A stretch of DNA of 64,000 nt. It comes from Phytophthora colocasiae (lineage: Eukaryota; Oomycota; Peronosporomycetes; Peronosporales; Peronosporaceae). The DNA lies in contig JAGKQI010000104.1 in the NCBI GenBank assembly GCA_018806915.1, positions 1,860,001 to 1,924,000 of the forward strand, in the 5' to 3' direction. Position 1 is the stretch's first letter; every line of letters begins with the position of its first letter. The translations under genes were made by a program, and so were the position numbers. Under the pieces are notes generated by a model, which did not search any database, was not told the DNA's origin, and worked only from the letters and a program-made list of their open reading frames with translations. Shown piece by piece: positions 10,742 through 20,069 of this stretch.

Positions 10742-11748
10742 ATGGTCGATCTGACTGGTGTTGTGCATGCGTCGTGTATGATGGCTAGTTCGGTTGAGGA
10801 AGCGTTTGAAGCGGTTCGGATAGTGGAAGCGAATGTGGCAGTCGGCGGCAAGTGGATTGAAGCGCAACAGGTAAGCGAAAATGTACGTCGTTGCCGTACC
10901 GTTCCCACTCCAGTTGCTGATTGTTTTAGTTGGTTTGCGTGTGTTAATGTACTAAATAAACCTCCAAGGGCGAAATCCAGATCTGTGGTTGTACAATTGA
11001 TGACCAGACGAGGCAGGGTTGTGGGGAAGGCTGCATTAATCGTGCCGTACGTGGTCGTAGACAGTAGATACATGGCATGTGAGGGTGCTAAGGACATGGT
11101 TGTGGTAGATGCGCTACGAATGCGCAGTCGAGAGCTGTCCGTGCGGAATATTGTGCACAAACCGGCAGCTGCAAATGGGGTCTTTCGTCGCGACCGCAGT
11201 GGTAGACTGTGGTCGAAAGGGGGTTGGGCTGCTGGCGATGGAGATCATACACGCTGGCCAGTACGTAGGCGAGTACGTAGGAGAGGTGCTAAACAACCAT
11301 GACGCCATGATACGCTATGAGGTAGGGTGGTTGCCAGAATGTGCGTTTGCATCCTGTGGTACTAAGGCTGTGTTCACATGCCAGTCTGATCAAAGCTCTA
11401 AGCGCCACTACATGCTACGTGTGAGCGCGCAAAAAGTCATTGACGCCACTCGCTTTGGGGGTCGAACACGTTTTGTAAATCATTCGTGTGATCCTAACTG
11501 CGCGTTTGAGAAGTGGAACGTCCGTGGCCTCGAGCGATGTGGACTATTTGCCATTCGTGACGTGCAAGCGGGAGAAGAGTTGACACTCGACTATCAGTTC
11601 CAGCATGTCGAAAGTGAGGTGAGATGTGGAGAGTGTTGTTTGTGTATGTGTTCGTAGTGTTCACTTTGAACGTGCTTATGTGATTGTTGATGGCGAGCAG
11701 CTAGTCGTTGAGGGTTTGTGCGGTTCTCGCAATTGCAGAGGCGTATAA
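10742..11748 (+). pseudogene. SET-domain methyltransferase, Helitron-associated copy 2, damaged 3' end
   Basis: Paralogue of the gene at 166-1266 with the same exon plan: 10742-10870, about 10969-11046, 11109-11321, 11385-11618, about 11698-11748. Exons 1, 3 and 4 have exactly the same lengths (129, 213 and 234 bases). AWS (CGCTIDD to CPCGILC), GVGLLAMEI, RFVNHSCDPNC and ELTLDYQF are intact, and differences from copy 1 are largely at third codon positions. The post-SET segment is damaged: the first zinc cysteine of CxC is glycine (VEGLCGSRNCRGV), and a stop at 11746 is followed by a shifted frame that still ends in VVQLTIDQFL near 11830. Exon 2 is shorter than in copy 1 because of a stop upstream, and its start is uncertain. 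It could retain SET folding but probably not the full post-SET zinc site. H3K36-type activity is inferred from layout only. Confidence 0.75.
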
Positions 11749-11849
11749 GTTGGGAGAAACACAAGCGGAAGCTCTCTGAGCACGGAGCAAGAAAAAAGAG
11801 AGTCGTTCAGCTCACCATTGACCAGTTTCTCGTAAGCAGTTGAACATTT

Positions 11850-12447
11850 CGGTGAATATGAGTGGTTCTGGCATACGACAGCAATGCTAAGGATGTAGTT
11901 ATGCTGTTGGAAGCCAGGTGCGTCACGCCGCGTAATTGACTTCATCAGTACAGTTATGGTTATCGAAAGCGAGCGCCTCCACCTTCGCCAAGCTGTTTGC
12001 GTGCGATGGAGAATTCGATGAAGAATTCACTCTTAGCTGTTGTCAGAGTTGACCAAGGCAGTGAAGATACAGCACGTAATGTTTTGCATCAATATGCTCT
12101 GATATAAGAAGAACTGAGGGGGCACCGTGCGTTGCCGTAGAACGTGCGGTTGATACCATGCACATAGTTCTTATTCGAAGGAGGGTGAAGCTCATGTCCA
12201 ATCGTATCATCCGGTTAATGATGCACTCTCGACGGCATCGCTCGCTGGGACCGTGCCACTGCACTTAATGATAGTCAGAAGGTGGGTTGGGTTATCGTTT
12301 CTGTTGTCATACTACAACGTGCCATTAGCTCTTTATGGTAGTCGGACGGTAAGCTCACGTTTGTGTTGTCGTTTTCAAAGTATTACCACCAATGATTTGA
12401 TGTCTGCACTGCTTCAGTTACTCTCGCTCAAGACATAGATCGTTTCC
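11850..12447. other. Spacer between SET copy 2 and the Helitron ORF
   Basis: About 600 bases with no convincing gene. It corresponds to the spacer 1267-2080 of copy 1 but lacks the tandem duplication seen there. It presumably holds the promoter of the ORF at 12448. Confidence 0.4.
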
Positions 12448-13124
12448 ATGCCTTTGACGGCCGACGAAAGGCGGGAGCGGAATCGGTTGTCAGCTCGACG
12501 CCGGCGTGGTCGAGAGACGCCGGCTGCAAGTGATGATAGGCGTCGTCGTGATCGGGAGAGTCATCATCGCCGTCGAGTAGCGTCTGCGGCAGGAACGGAG
12601 CGCGCGGTGAATACTACACTTCCAACTTCTTCATCATCTACACCGGCATGTGGTCAGACAAGTCAGTCAGTCATTGGACGGTGCTTTGAGAACCATTGTG
12701 CCTGGGGCGACATCGAAATTCCAAGGTTGTATCCTGTGTCGGTTGAGGTGAAGAGCAATGTACTGCAGCGTCTGCGGTTAGCGCTTGGCGCACATGGACT
12801 CGATGAGACCGTGTGTGCGGTTTGTGACCGTAATGTGCTGTGGAAATCAATTCATCTCGTGGACGTTACCGATCGTGACCGCATTGACAACATGCACTCG
12901 CTACTCGTAAGCGATGGTGAAGGCTTGCCACTGGAACTTATAGTCGAGTATGACTGCTCTGAGCTGCACTCGTGTCTGAGCGGCATGTTATTGTCAAGAA
13001 GGGGGATACATGAGGATGGGTACGTGCAAGTCTGTGAAGAGTGCAACAACAGCTTGTTGAAGCAAACGGTGCCGAAGTTTGCGATCAAGAATGGATTTGC
13101 AATTGGGACGCTGCCGATGCGATT
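12448..13124 (+). pseudogene. Helitron 2 Rep N-terminus (DUF6570-like), 5' segment
   Basis: ATG 12448 opens a frame that is intact up to the Copia insertion. It has the arginine-rich bZIP-like signature (ERRERNRLSARRRRGRE, fitting the PROSITE bZIP basic pattern), an S/T/P linker, the CAVCDRNVLW and CEECNNSLL cysteine pairs, and KFAIKNGFAIGTLPMRF. The frame then meets the LTR at 13125 and continues for only a few codons of element sequence. Relative to copy 1 it lacks the frameshift near 2195, so it shows the ancestral frame. The continuation is at 19486. Confidence 0.85.
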
Positions 13125-13347
13125 TCTGGCGAGTAGTGTAAGTAGTGTAGACAGAAGAGATGTTTGTTGTACTCAGTGAAAGGCGAAGTGGTAGATTTAG
13201 CAGTTAGAGTTCCTCGTGTGTGCACCGGCAGAACTGTTGGTTCTGGCATATCTGTACTAGTAGATACTATAACTATAGTGGAATCCATAGTTATCTACTT
13301 ACAGAGGGTGGATCGTAATATTGTATGACAAAGAGCATACTGCAACA
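13125..13347 (-). repeat. Copia 3' LTR
   Basis: 223 bp. On the element strand it starts TGTTGCAG and ends CGCCAGA. Identical by eye to 19258-19480. Immediately inside (13348-13357) lies the polypurine tract, GCAGGGAGGC on the element strand. Confidence 0.95.
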
Positions 13348-13515
13348 GCCTCCCTGCATCTTTGCATATTATGTGATAAATCACAACACAGAGGTATATC
13401 AATACTGTACAGGTGACTGTTCACAAAAGTTTTGGAGTGAGGAAACGGAGGTTCGCTGATCGAACTTCGCCCCGACAGCTAGCTGTTCAGGGGAAGGGAG
13501 ACACCTTCGTACGCC

Positions 13516-14262
13516 ATGCTCCGAAATTGCAAGACTGTCAAGGGCAGTGGAGGAGGCAAGCCGTCTCTCTCCGGGAAAAGGAAGCCTCCTTCCACTGCAG
13601 CCAAGGAGAGGGCCAAGAAGGCAAGGAGGAGAGTGCGGGCAGCTCGGACGGCAGGAGCAGCTGAGATCGACGCAGCAGCTGCGCTCCTTAGCGTCTCTGT
13701 AGGATGCTCGAGAGGCGTAGCCGGGGGATCCGAGCGTCGAGAAGATGTTGCCGCTCCATGGGCTGATCGAGAGCGCGCACCGGAGCCAGTAATGAGTGAT
13801 GTCACTAACACGAGGGAATATAGTGACAATTTTTGTGCCACCAATGTTACTAGTGCTGTCACAGAAACCGCCACCAATCGCACACCTAATGTCACAGTGC
13901 AGTTTGTGGCCGCCAGCCATGAGGCTCCTGCAACCGACCAGGAGGCTGGAGCTACAGACCAAGACACTGCTGTGTTGTCTGAGCTAAACTACTGGTACAT
14001 TTATGACCAGAATTATGGTCGCGAGCGGCTCACGGTCAAGTCTGACTATGTATCGACTAAGCAAACGTGGAATATTGCTAGGATTATCCAGCGAAAACCC
14101 TGTCGATCTGGCTTCATGTACCGAGTTCTGTGGTGCCGCAAGAAGAGCGTGGGTGGGCGATACTATCAACGGACATGGGAGCCTGGACGAGTGCTTTTAG
14201 AAGGAATTGGTAGGGATTTCCGCGGGTTTGCCTTATCAATAAAGAACTTTCCCAGCAGTTAA
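13516..14262 (+). CDS. Antisense chromodomain ORF inside the Copia element
   Basis: A 248-residue frame opposite in sense to gag-pol, between pol and the 3' LTR. Residues 1-75 are basic and alanine rich (GKRKPPSTAAKERAKKARRR), followed by an S/T/A-rich linker. The C-terminal 60 residues form a chromodomain-like module: TWNIARIIQRKP, FMYRVLWCRKK and YQRTWEPGRVLL give the aromatic and W-E-P positions typical of the fold. A related antisense ORF lies in the same place in the short LTR element at 39773. Chromodomains are common at the C-terminus of Ty3/Gypsy integrases; a separate antisense copy in a Copia element is unusual. Possible role: chromatin targeting of integration or of a host gene, inferred only. 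The start ATG at 13516 follows the LTR by about 170 bases, so transcription could come from the LTR in reverse. Confidence 0.75.
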   Translation: MLRNCKTVKGSGGGKPSLSGKRKPPSTAAKERAKKARRRVRAARTAGAAEIDAAAALLSVSVGCSRGVAGGSERREDVAAPWADRERAPEPVMSDVTNTREYSDNFCATNVTSAVTETATNRTPNVTVQFVAASHEAPATDQEAGATDQDTAVLSELNYWYIYDQNYGRERLTVKSDYVSTKQTWNIARIIQRKPCRSGFMYRVLWCRKKSVGGRYYQRTWEPGRVLLEGIGRDFRGFALSIKNFPSS

Positions 14263-14443
14263 TTTCTTTGTGCATGGTTTGTTGTATATAAACTCATGTG
14301 CCTAGATAATTCGGTACTTGACCAGGGAAACCTCAACGAGGGAAAACCTTAAGCGAACAAAAAGATAAAACCCAGTGGGAAAAAAAATCTAAAAGGACGC
14401 AGGAGGTAGGCACGCTACATGCAGTTGTATTATCAGCGTATTT
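14263..14443. other. Gap between antisense ORF and pol stop
   Basis: Short convergent intergenic stretch inside the Copia element, A-rich ('gggaaaaaaaatctaaaag' region). No gene; possibly transcription end signals for both strands. Confidence 0.3.
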
Positions 14444-16801
14444 CTATACTGAGTGGCCGAATCCAGCTTTCAGGGATTCTACCCTGAGCTTGGCCCTTAG
14501 TTCTCTGACCTGGTGCTTGTCTAAAGCTTTAGTGAAGATGTCAGCTATCATCTCTTTCGTATTGCAGTAGGTGACGTTGAATTCATGCCTCTCTACCTTT
14601 TCTTGTACAAAACAGTATCGTACGTGTATATGCTTTGATCGTCCGTGAAGTTTGGGGTTGTAGCAGATTTTGATGCAGCTTTCGTTGTCCTCATAAATGA
14701 TGTTAGCCTGCGTTGTAGCAAAGCCAAGTTCTTTGAGGAGATGTTTGAGGAAAATCATCTCTTGCATGCAGTGACACAGGGCGATATATTCTGCCTCTGT
14801 AGTTGAGAGAACCACAGTGTGGTGCTTGCGGGAGAGCCATGAGATTGGACTGCTTGCGAGCATAGTCACATATCCACCGACGGAGCGTCTCGTGTCGGGG
14901 CAGTTAGCATAGTCAGAGTCACTGTAGGCAAGTAGCTGGTCGGCTAGGCTCTCCGAGGTAACGTCGGACGAGCCTCCCAGAAGGAGACCATATTCTTTCG
15001 TTCCTGACAGATATTTTAGTCCACGAATGACTGCTTTCCAATGTTCCATGCCTGGATTGGCTAGGAATTGACTGACCTCACGCATGTAGAATGCCATGTC
15101 GGGTCGTGTCCCGACCATTAGATACATGACACTGCCTACTGCTTGGCGATACGGAATAGATTTCATCGCATCTTTCTCTTGCTCACTGCTAGGTTGGCTG
15201 CTTACGGAGAGTTTGGCGTTCCGTTCTGCTGGTGTTGCAATAGGGTACGGAATGTATTCGCTGAAGCGGTCGATGACCTTCGTAGCGTACTTGTGTTGGT
15301 GGATAAACATCGTTCGGTTCTTACGGTCACGTTGAATGGACCAGCCGAGTAAGTACTTCACCTCCCCTAAATCTGACATGGAAAATCGCTTTTTCAGGGC
15401 TGATTTCAGCTCACTGACGAGTGCTGGTGTAGGCGCAATGATCAGTAAGTCGTCAACGTACACTGCAATATAACAAGTGACGTTGTCAACAGTGCGACGA
15501 AAGACACATCGATCTTTAATGAGTTTCAGAAACCCAAGGCTCTCTAAAAAGGCAGACAATGTTTGGTACCAGACACGGGGTGCTTGTTTTAACCCGTATA
15601 AGCTCTTAAGAAGTTTGCACACTAGATGCTCCTTGCCCGGGATTTTGAAACCTTCCGGTTGAGCCATGTAGATCTCTTCTTCCAAATAGCCATTAAGGAA
15701 TGCTGTTTTGACATCCATTTGGTGGACTTCAAGGTCGAGAAGAGCTGCAATAGTAAGCAGTAGTCTGAGTACCTCCATCCTGATGACAGGGGAGAAAATC
15801 TCATTGTAGTCGATGCCAAATTCCTGTAGGAACCCTTTGATCACCAGACGCGCCTTAAAGCGGTCAATTTCGCCAGTGCCGGTATACTTCACTACGAAGA
15901 CCCATCGGCTACTCAAGATCTTCCTCCTTTTAGGAGGGTTTACCAACACCCAAGTGTTATTGTCCATGAGGGACTTGTATTCCGATTTAGCTGCTGAATG
16001 CCACTGGTTAGCGTGGGAAGACTTCATTGCTTCCCGATACGTAGTGGGCTCTGACACATACCGAATAGCTAGTAATGTGTACAGTAAATGCTGACGTTGC
16101 TCCTGTTCGTGGATGTCTTCCTCAGAGTTGAGGGTTACGTCACAGGCTTCCTCAGTGTTGAGTCGCGCGTTAGTGGCTTCCGCAGTGAGGCGGGGTCGCT
16201 TAGGAGCTGTAGTGTGCGGAGGATCAGAGTCCGTCTCCGTCCGAAATGAGTAATGAATGGCTGTTCGATCAATAGCCTCCCTCAAAGAGGGTAGTACCCG
16301 TTTGTTGGCTGTACCTGGTACGGTTCCCGTTGCAGTACCTGAAGTGGGTAATGGTGTCGTCACTGGTTCTGATTCAGGCTCAGTTTCATGCTCTTGTGAT
16401 GGCAGAACAGCAGGTGCAGGTGACGCAGGTACAGGTACAGGTTCAGCAGGTTGCTGCCTGTTGGTGGGTTGTGTGGGCTCTGGTGTAGACGTCAGGCCAT
16501 TGAGAGGGGGAAATTCGTCCTCTTTAAAAACTACATCACGACTATATACAATGGCATGTGTTTTAATGTCCATGAGACGATATCCTTTCTTGTGGTCAGG
16601 TACACCGAGATACATGCACAAACGGGCTCTAGCGTCGAGTTTGTCTTGGTATTGCTCCGTGATGTGGACATATCCACTACATCCAAAAACTTTGATGTAT
16701 TGCATCGATGGGATTCGGTTGTACCAAAGCTCGTACGGGGTTCGACCGTCCGTCTTAGAGCTAGGCGTAGAGTTGTCACGTGACAGACACACTCGGCCCA
16801 C
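14444..16801 (-). pseudogene. Copia pol: integrase C-terminus, reverse transcriptase, RNase H
   Basis: Open frame of 785 residues on the minus strand, coding for the element's cDNA-synthesis module. It opens inside the integrase C-terminal region (GRTPYELWYNRIPSM, KVFGCSGYVHI), followed by an S/T/P/E-rich linker. The RT has KSRWVFVVKYTG-like fingers (SSRWVFVVKYTG), MDVKTAFLNGYLEEEIYM and the catalytic YVDDLLII. RNase H shows SRKHHTVVLSTTEAEYIAL and SKHIHVRYCFVQEKVE. These are canonical Ty1/Copia signatures. There is no ATG at the 5' end because the frame is entered by a shift near 16800 from the integrase frame. RT and RNase H are intact over their full length. Marked as pseudogene only because of the frame breaks upstream. 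Confidence 0.92.
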
Positions 16802-17244
16802 AATCTCTTGGAGAGTTTGCCGTCAAGTAGAAGGGCTCGGACACGCTCCATGATAGTACGCATGCGGCGTTCAGCAACTCCATTCTGCTGAGGAGTGTAC
16901 GCGTTGGTGAATTGTGCATGAGTCCCATACTTTTTAAAGATGATTCGACCCAGCTTCTCGTACTCTTTCGCATTGTCTGCTTGGAGACGTTGAATCTCGA
17001 AATTTTCGTGAGACTTATCGTCTTCAGCACTGAACGTGTACTCAATGACAGAGATATCTTGTCTAAAGATGTTCAGGGCTTTCTTCCTGAAGTCTTCGTA
17101 GCAGTCGTACAACTCGCTACGGTTCTTAATTGCATAAGTGAACATGAATCGAGAAAAGTCATCGATGAAGATCAAGAAGTAACGACAACCAGTAAGACTA
17201 GGCACAGGTAGTGGACCACAGATATCTGAATGGACGTTTGACAA
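16790..17244 (-). pseudogene. Copia integrase catalytic core (frame-shifted segment)
   Basis: DDE integrase core of the Copia polyprotein in its own frame. SNVHSDICGPLPVPSLTG carries the first Asp, LQADNAKEY the second, and YTPQQNGVAERRMRTIMERV the Glu. It lies between the gag-protease frame (which ends with the HHCC zinc finger, CVACTLAKSHRSPF, at about 17300) and the RT frame. Crossing from gag frame to core needs one shift near 17240, and from core to RT one near 16800. Catalytic triad present. Confidence 0.88.
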
Positions 17245-19253
17245 AGTGATGTGGCACGTTTAACAACTCTATTAGAGTAAAATGGGGAGCGGTGTGACTT
17301 CGCTAACGTGCATGCAACACAGAAGAAATCTGTCTTCGAGCCTAGAGGTACAGATTCGTCGAGTCCATCTATGGCTTGGCTCCTAGATAGGTCATTCAAG
17401 ACACGAACGTTAGGATGTCCAAGGCGTTTATGTAAGAGCAGAAAGGAACGTTGCTTACCTGAGGCAATAAGGGCCGCTGGTGGTGCCGCTGGCTTGGCTT
17501 GGAACTGGTACAAGTCCGTGTTATTAGCCATGAGTGCCTTGATCTTGAAGCGCTGGTCGGCTTGCATAGCGCACTGTTTGCGGTCAAAGCTGAAGCGAAA
17601 ATCATGCTTCACCGCTGCTGGAATTGACAGCAGGCTGAATTGGAGCTGGGGAGCGTACAAGACACCATGGAGGATAATCTTCTGCATGTTGCCCTTGGAG
17701 TCAGAGACTTGCAGCTCGACCCGTCCAATGCCTTCAATGGGGATCTTGTTGTTTCCGCCAACCGTGATCGATCCACCACTAGTGGTGATGTCAGTAAACC
17801 ACTGGGATTCATGGGACACATGGCGTGTGCAGCCAGAGTCGATCGTCCAGGTGGGGTCAGGTTCAACCTTGGCTTGAGCGGTCAGGCTAAACTGGGGATT
17901 GACTGTGGTGGCGACAGCAATGAGACCGGTATCACGACGTCCTTGGCGAGACACCTTACGGTTGCCAGATTCACTGTCGTTGTCATCATCGTCGTCATTA
18001 TCTGACTCGAGAGGGCGGCCCTTGTAGCGCTCTTGGCCACGTTGTTTGCCACCGTTCCCGTGTTTCTTGTTGTTGCCACCGTTGTTGCCCTTGAACTCTC
18101 GGTTGTTATTTCCCTTGTAGCTGCGCCCGTTGTTCGAGTTCCGATACGGATGATCGCGCTTCGAGTTACCCTTGAAAGCAAAGTTAGCAGGGAGTACCGT
18201 TCCAGCTTTCACTCGTCCATCACGCAAGTCCTTTTGTAGACCGCGGCACTGGCGAATGTTGTGGCGTGGGCGATCACAGTACGAGCAGATATTGGCATTG
18301 TCGCGCTCTGGAGCATGCGATGCAGAAGGCCCAGTTGCCACAAGAGCTCGCTCACCCTTGGTAGCAGGAGTCTCAGGGGTACCCTTCGCCAAGGTGTAGC
18401 GCTCCTGAGCTTGGAGGTCGCGAACCTTGCCTTCGATACTCTGCTTGAGATCTTCATACGGGATATACTTCCGTTGGCCCTTCCAAATGCGGAGATCATC
18501 CTTCCACGACTTTGGCATCGAATGGAACAGGTAGATAGACTTCTGTCCCTCGGTCATCACCGACTCGGTGGCTTCGGACGCGGCTTTCATCGCGTTCTCA
18601 AGTTTGAGAAAGAATTCAGTTAAGTCAGATCCTTCCTCATACTTGATCTCCATCAAGTAATGTTGGATGAAGTACGGATCACCGTGAAAGGCTGCTCCCT
18701 CGTACTTCTGGCAGATGTAGTTGAAAATCTCGTAGGAAGTCTTGAGATTCTTGACCAGCCGCACGTGCATGTTGTCCATCGTCTTCATCAAGAAGGCTTT
18801 GGTCTTGGCTTCTTGGCGACGGCGCTCACGCTGGCTAAGAGGCTGAGGCTTCTCTTTCTTCAGGTGCTTACGTGCTCGGCGAGCTTCACGCGAGTTGAAC
18901 GGTCGGACGGCTGGAAGGTCCTTGCGCTTGATCGATCCATCTGAGCTGGCTCCAGATTCATCATCAGAGTCCGAGGGCGGCTTTAGCTCGTCATCGCTCT
19001 CCTCGTAGTCCACAGCGTCAGAGTCGACTTCAGCATCCTTGGTGGCCTTGGCAGGAGGGTCGTCGTCGTCGGACATGTCGTTAGTGCTGTCTTCACTCTC
19101 TTCGTCTGACACACCATCGAAGTCGAGCTGCTTCACGTAGCCGAGCAGGTGCTTGCCATCGAGTGCTGCGCACAGGCGAGCCTTCCACACGTAGAAGTTC
19201 TCGGCGCCGATAAGTCGTGGAAAGTCGTCGCTTGAGGCTTGTCTTGGGCTCAT
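17172..19253 (-). CDS. Copia Gag and aspartic protease with integrase zinc finger
   Basis: Frame of about 693 residues from ATG 19253. Gag begins SSDDFPRLIGAENFYVWKA (the Copia gag N-terminal pattern), has acidic and KKEK-rich stretches and a UBN2-like middle region, and one zinc knuckle CSYCDRPRHNIRQC. A G/N/K-rich tract follows, then the protease active site WTIDSGCTRHV, and the GAG-pre-integrase finger (KRLGHPNVRV with CVACTLAK). The same frame is open upstream into the LTR for 56 codons. I take ATG 19253 because homology starts there; this ATG sits within the primer binding site. It ends in a short out-of-frame tail after the shift near 17240. Acts in virus-like particle assembly and polyprotein cleavage. 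Confidence 0.9.
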   Translation of the reverse strand: MSPRQASSDDFPRLIGAENFYVWKARLCAALDGKHLLGYVKQLDFDGVSDEESEDSTNDMSDDDDPPAKATKDAEVDSDAVDYEESDDELKPPSDSDDESGASSDGSIKRKDLPAVRPFNSREARRARKHLKKEKPQPLSQRERRRQEAKTKAFLMKTMDNMHVRLVKNLKTSYEIFNYICQKYEGAAFHGDPYFIQHYLMEIKYEEGSDLTEFFLKLENAMKAASEATESVMTEGQKSIYLFHSMPKSWKDDLRIWKGQRKYIPYEDLKQSIEGKVRDLQAQERYTLAKGTPETPATKGERALVATGPSASHAPERDNANICSYCDRPRHNIRQCRGLQKDLRDGRVKAGTVLPANFAFKGNSKRDHPYRNSNNGRSYKGNNNREFKGNNGGNNKKHGNGGKQRGQERYKGRPLESDNDDDDDNDSESGNRKVSRQGRRDTGLIAVATTVNPQFSLTAQAKVEPDPTWTIDSGCTRHVSHESQWFTDITTSGGSITVGGNNKIPIEGIGRVELQVSDSKGNMQKIILHGVLYAPQLQFSLLSIPAAVKHDFRFSFDRKQCAMQADQRFKIKALMANNTDLYQFQAKPAAPPAALIASGKQRSFLLLHKRLGHPNVRVLNDLSRSQAIDGLDESVPLGSKTDFFCVACTLAKSHRSPFYSNRVVKRATSLCQTSIQISVVHYLCLVLLVVVTS

Positions 19254-19257
19254 AACC
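19246..19257 (-). promoter_or_regulatory. Copia primer binding site matching initiator tRNA-Met anticodon arm
   Basis: Adjacent to the 5' LTR the element strand reads GGTTATGAGCCC. This is complementary to GGGCTCATAACC, the anticodon stem-loop sequence (with CAU) of eukaryotic initiator tRNA-Met, as used by half-tRNA priming in Drosophila copia and Ty5-type elements. The ATG inside it is the gag start codon. The same site occurs at 40510-40521. Confidence 0.8.
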
Positions 19258-19480
19258 TCTGGCGAGTAGTGTAAGTAGTGTAGACAGAAGAGATGTTTGT
19301 TGTACTCAGTGAAAGGCGAAGTGGTAGATTTAGCAGTTAGAGTTCCTCGTGTGTGCACCGGCAGAACTGTTGGTTCTGGCATATCTGTACTAGTAGATAC
19401 TATAACTATAGTGGAATCCATAGTTATCTACTTACAGAGGGTGGATCGTAATATTGTATGACAAAGAGCATACTGCAACA
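19258..19480 (-). repeat. Copia 5' LTR
   Basis: 223 bp, identical by eye to 13125-13347. Carries the element promoter. An open frame of 56 codons in phase with gag runs through it. Confidence 0.95.
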
Positions 19481-19485
19481 CGATT

Positions 19486-19909
19486 CATGGACGTCACATT
19501 GCCCGAACGATTGATTACTCAGCCCGTGTCAGTCGTCTGTGTGACCCGTGTTATGCGCGGCGGTGCACACCGCGCGATACGATCACACTGCCTAGCGTTT
19601 GACGCTTCGCCAGGGCCGGCCGCGACGCTGCTACCGATTTCTCTTGGTTCTATGGGGACATATCGTGTTGTGCTTGCTGGGCCATTTACCACCGAACAGC
19701 AAGCGCGCGTACGTGAAATGCACCGCGTGCGTCGCGAAGTCGTCGATGATTTGCTTGCGTTCTACAAGCTTCACAACCCGCTGTACGCATCCATTTCCGT
19801 TGGGAACAGCTCTGATTTCACGGCCGATGCGATTGCTCAGAATTTGATTGGCCTACGACTACGCCCATGGACATCAATCACCTTGCCGGCGCCCTTCCGG
19901 CAGCGATAA
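19486..19909 (+). pseudogene. Helitron 2 Rep N-terminus (DUF6570-like), 3' segment
   Basis: Continuation of the ORF broken at 13124, in the same frame after removal of the Copia element: VTLPERLITQPVSVVCVTR, GGAHRAIRSHCLAFD, YRVVLAGPFTTEQQARVRE and LYASISVGNSS parallel copy 1 at 2730-3080. After NLIG the frame crosses a deletion junction into former 3'-tail sequence and stops at 19907-19909. The Rep and helicase domains are absent. Confidence 0.85.
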
Positions 19910-20069
19910 AAACGCTCTGCGAGTGGCAAAGGTGTGGACCACACTTAAGTTACTGCCCACAACGTTGAAGGTGCTCAGAAGTTGCACTATGTTGCAATAA
20001 CGATGTCGCACGAAGGTTGAGTGATGACAGACACGGCCCCTGTGCACCCCCCTATGATAGTTCTCATAT

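Larger units (their letters stand above)
13125..19480 (-). mobile_element. Ty1/Copia LTR retrotransposon, 6356 bp, TSD CGATT
   Basis: Complete element on the minus strand with 223-bp LTRs, PBS, gag-protease, integrase, RT-RNase H, an antisense chromodomain ORF and a polypurine tract. The 5-bp target duplication CGATT is at 13120-13124 and 19481-19485. Removing the element plus one TSD restores the host Helitron frame (reading LPMRF then MDVTLPERL). The two LTRs look identical, so insertion is recent. Two single frameshifts in pol (near 17240 and 16800) mean this copy itself is probably not autonomous, unless they are sequence errors or recoding sites. Confidence 0.95.
10590..20069 (+). mobile_element. 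Helitron copy 2, internally deleted and split by a Copia insertion
   Basis: Same order as copy 1: SET gene (10742), basic N-terminus plus DUF6570-like ORF (12448), then the shared terminal tail ending at 'gttctcatat' (20069). Rep and helicase are missing: the DUF6570 frame runs at about 19850 straight into sequence equivalent to copy 1 around 9170, an internal deletion of roughly 6 kb. A complete Copia element sits at 13125-19480 within the ORF. The left limit given is where similarity to copy 1 fades; the true 5' end could include the divergent gene at 9642-10422. It is non-autonomous by content, and any movement would need a Rep supplied in trans. Confidence 0.65.

Noticed and set aside
19246..19257. 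Fragment of a tRNA-Met gene
   Set aside because: Only the anticodon-arm 12-mer is present, right next to an LTR. It is a primer binding site, not a tRNA gene.
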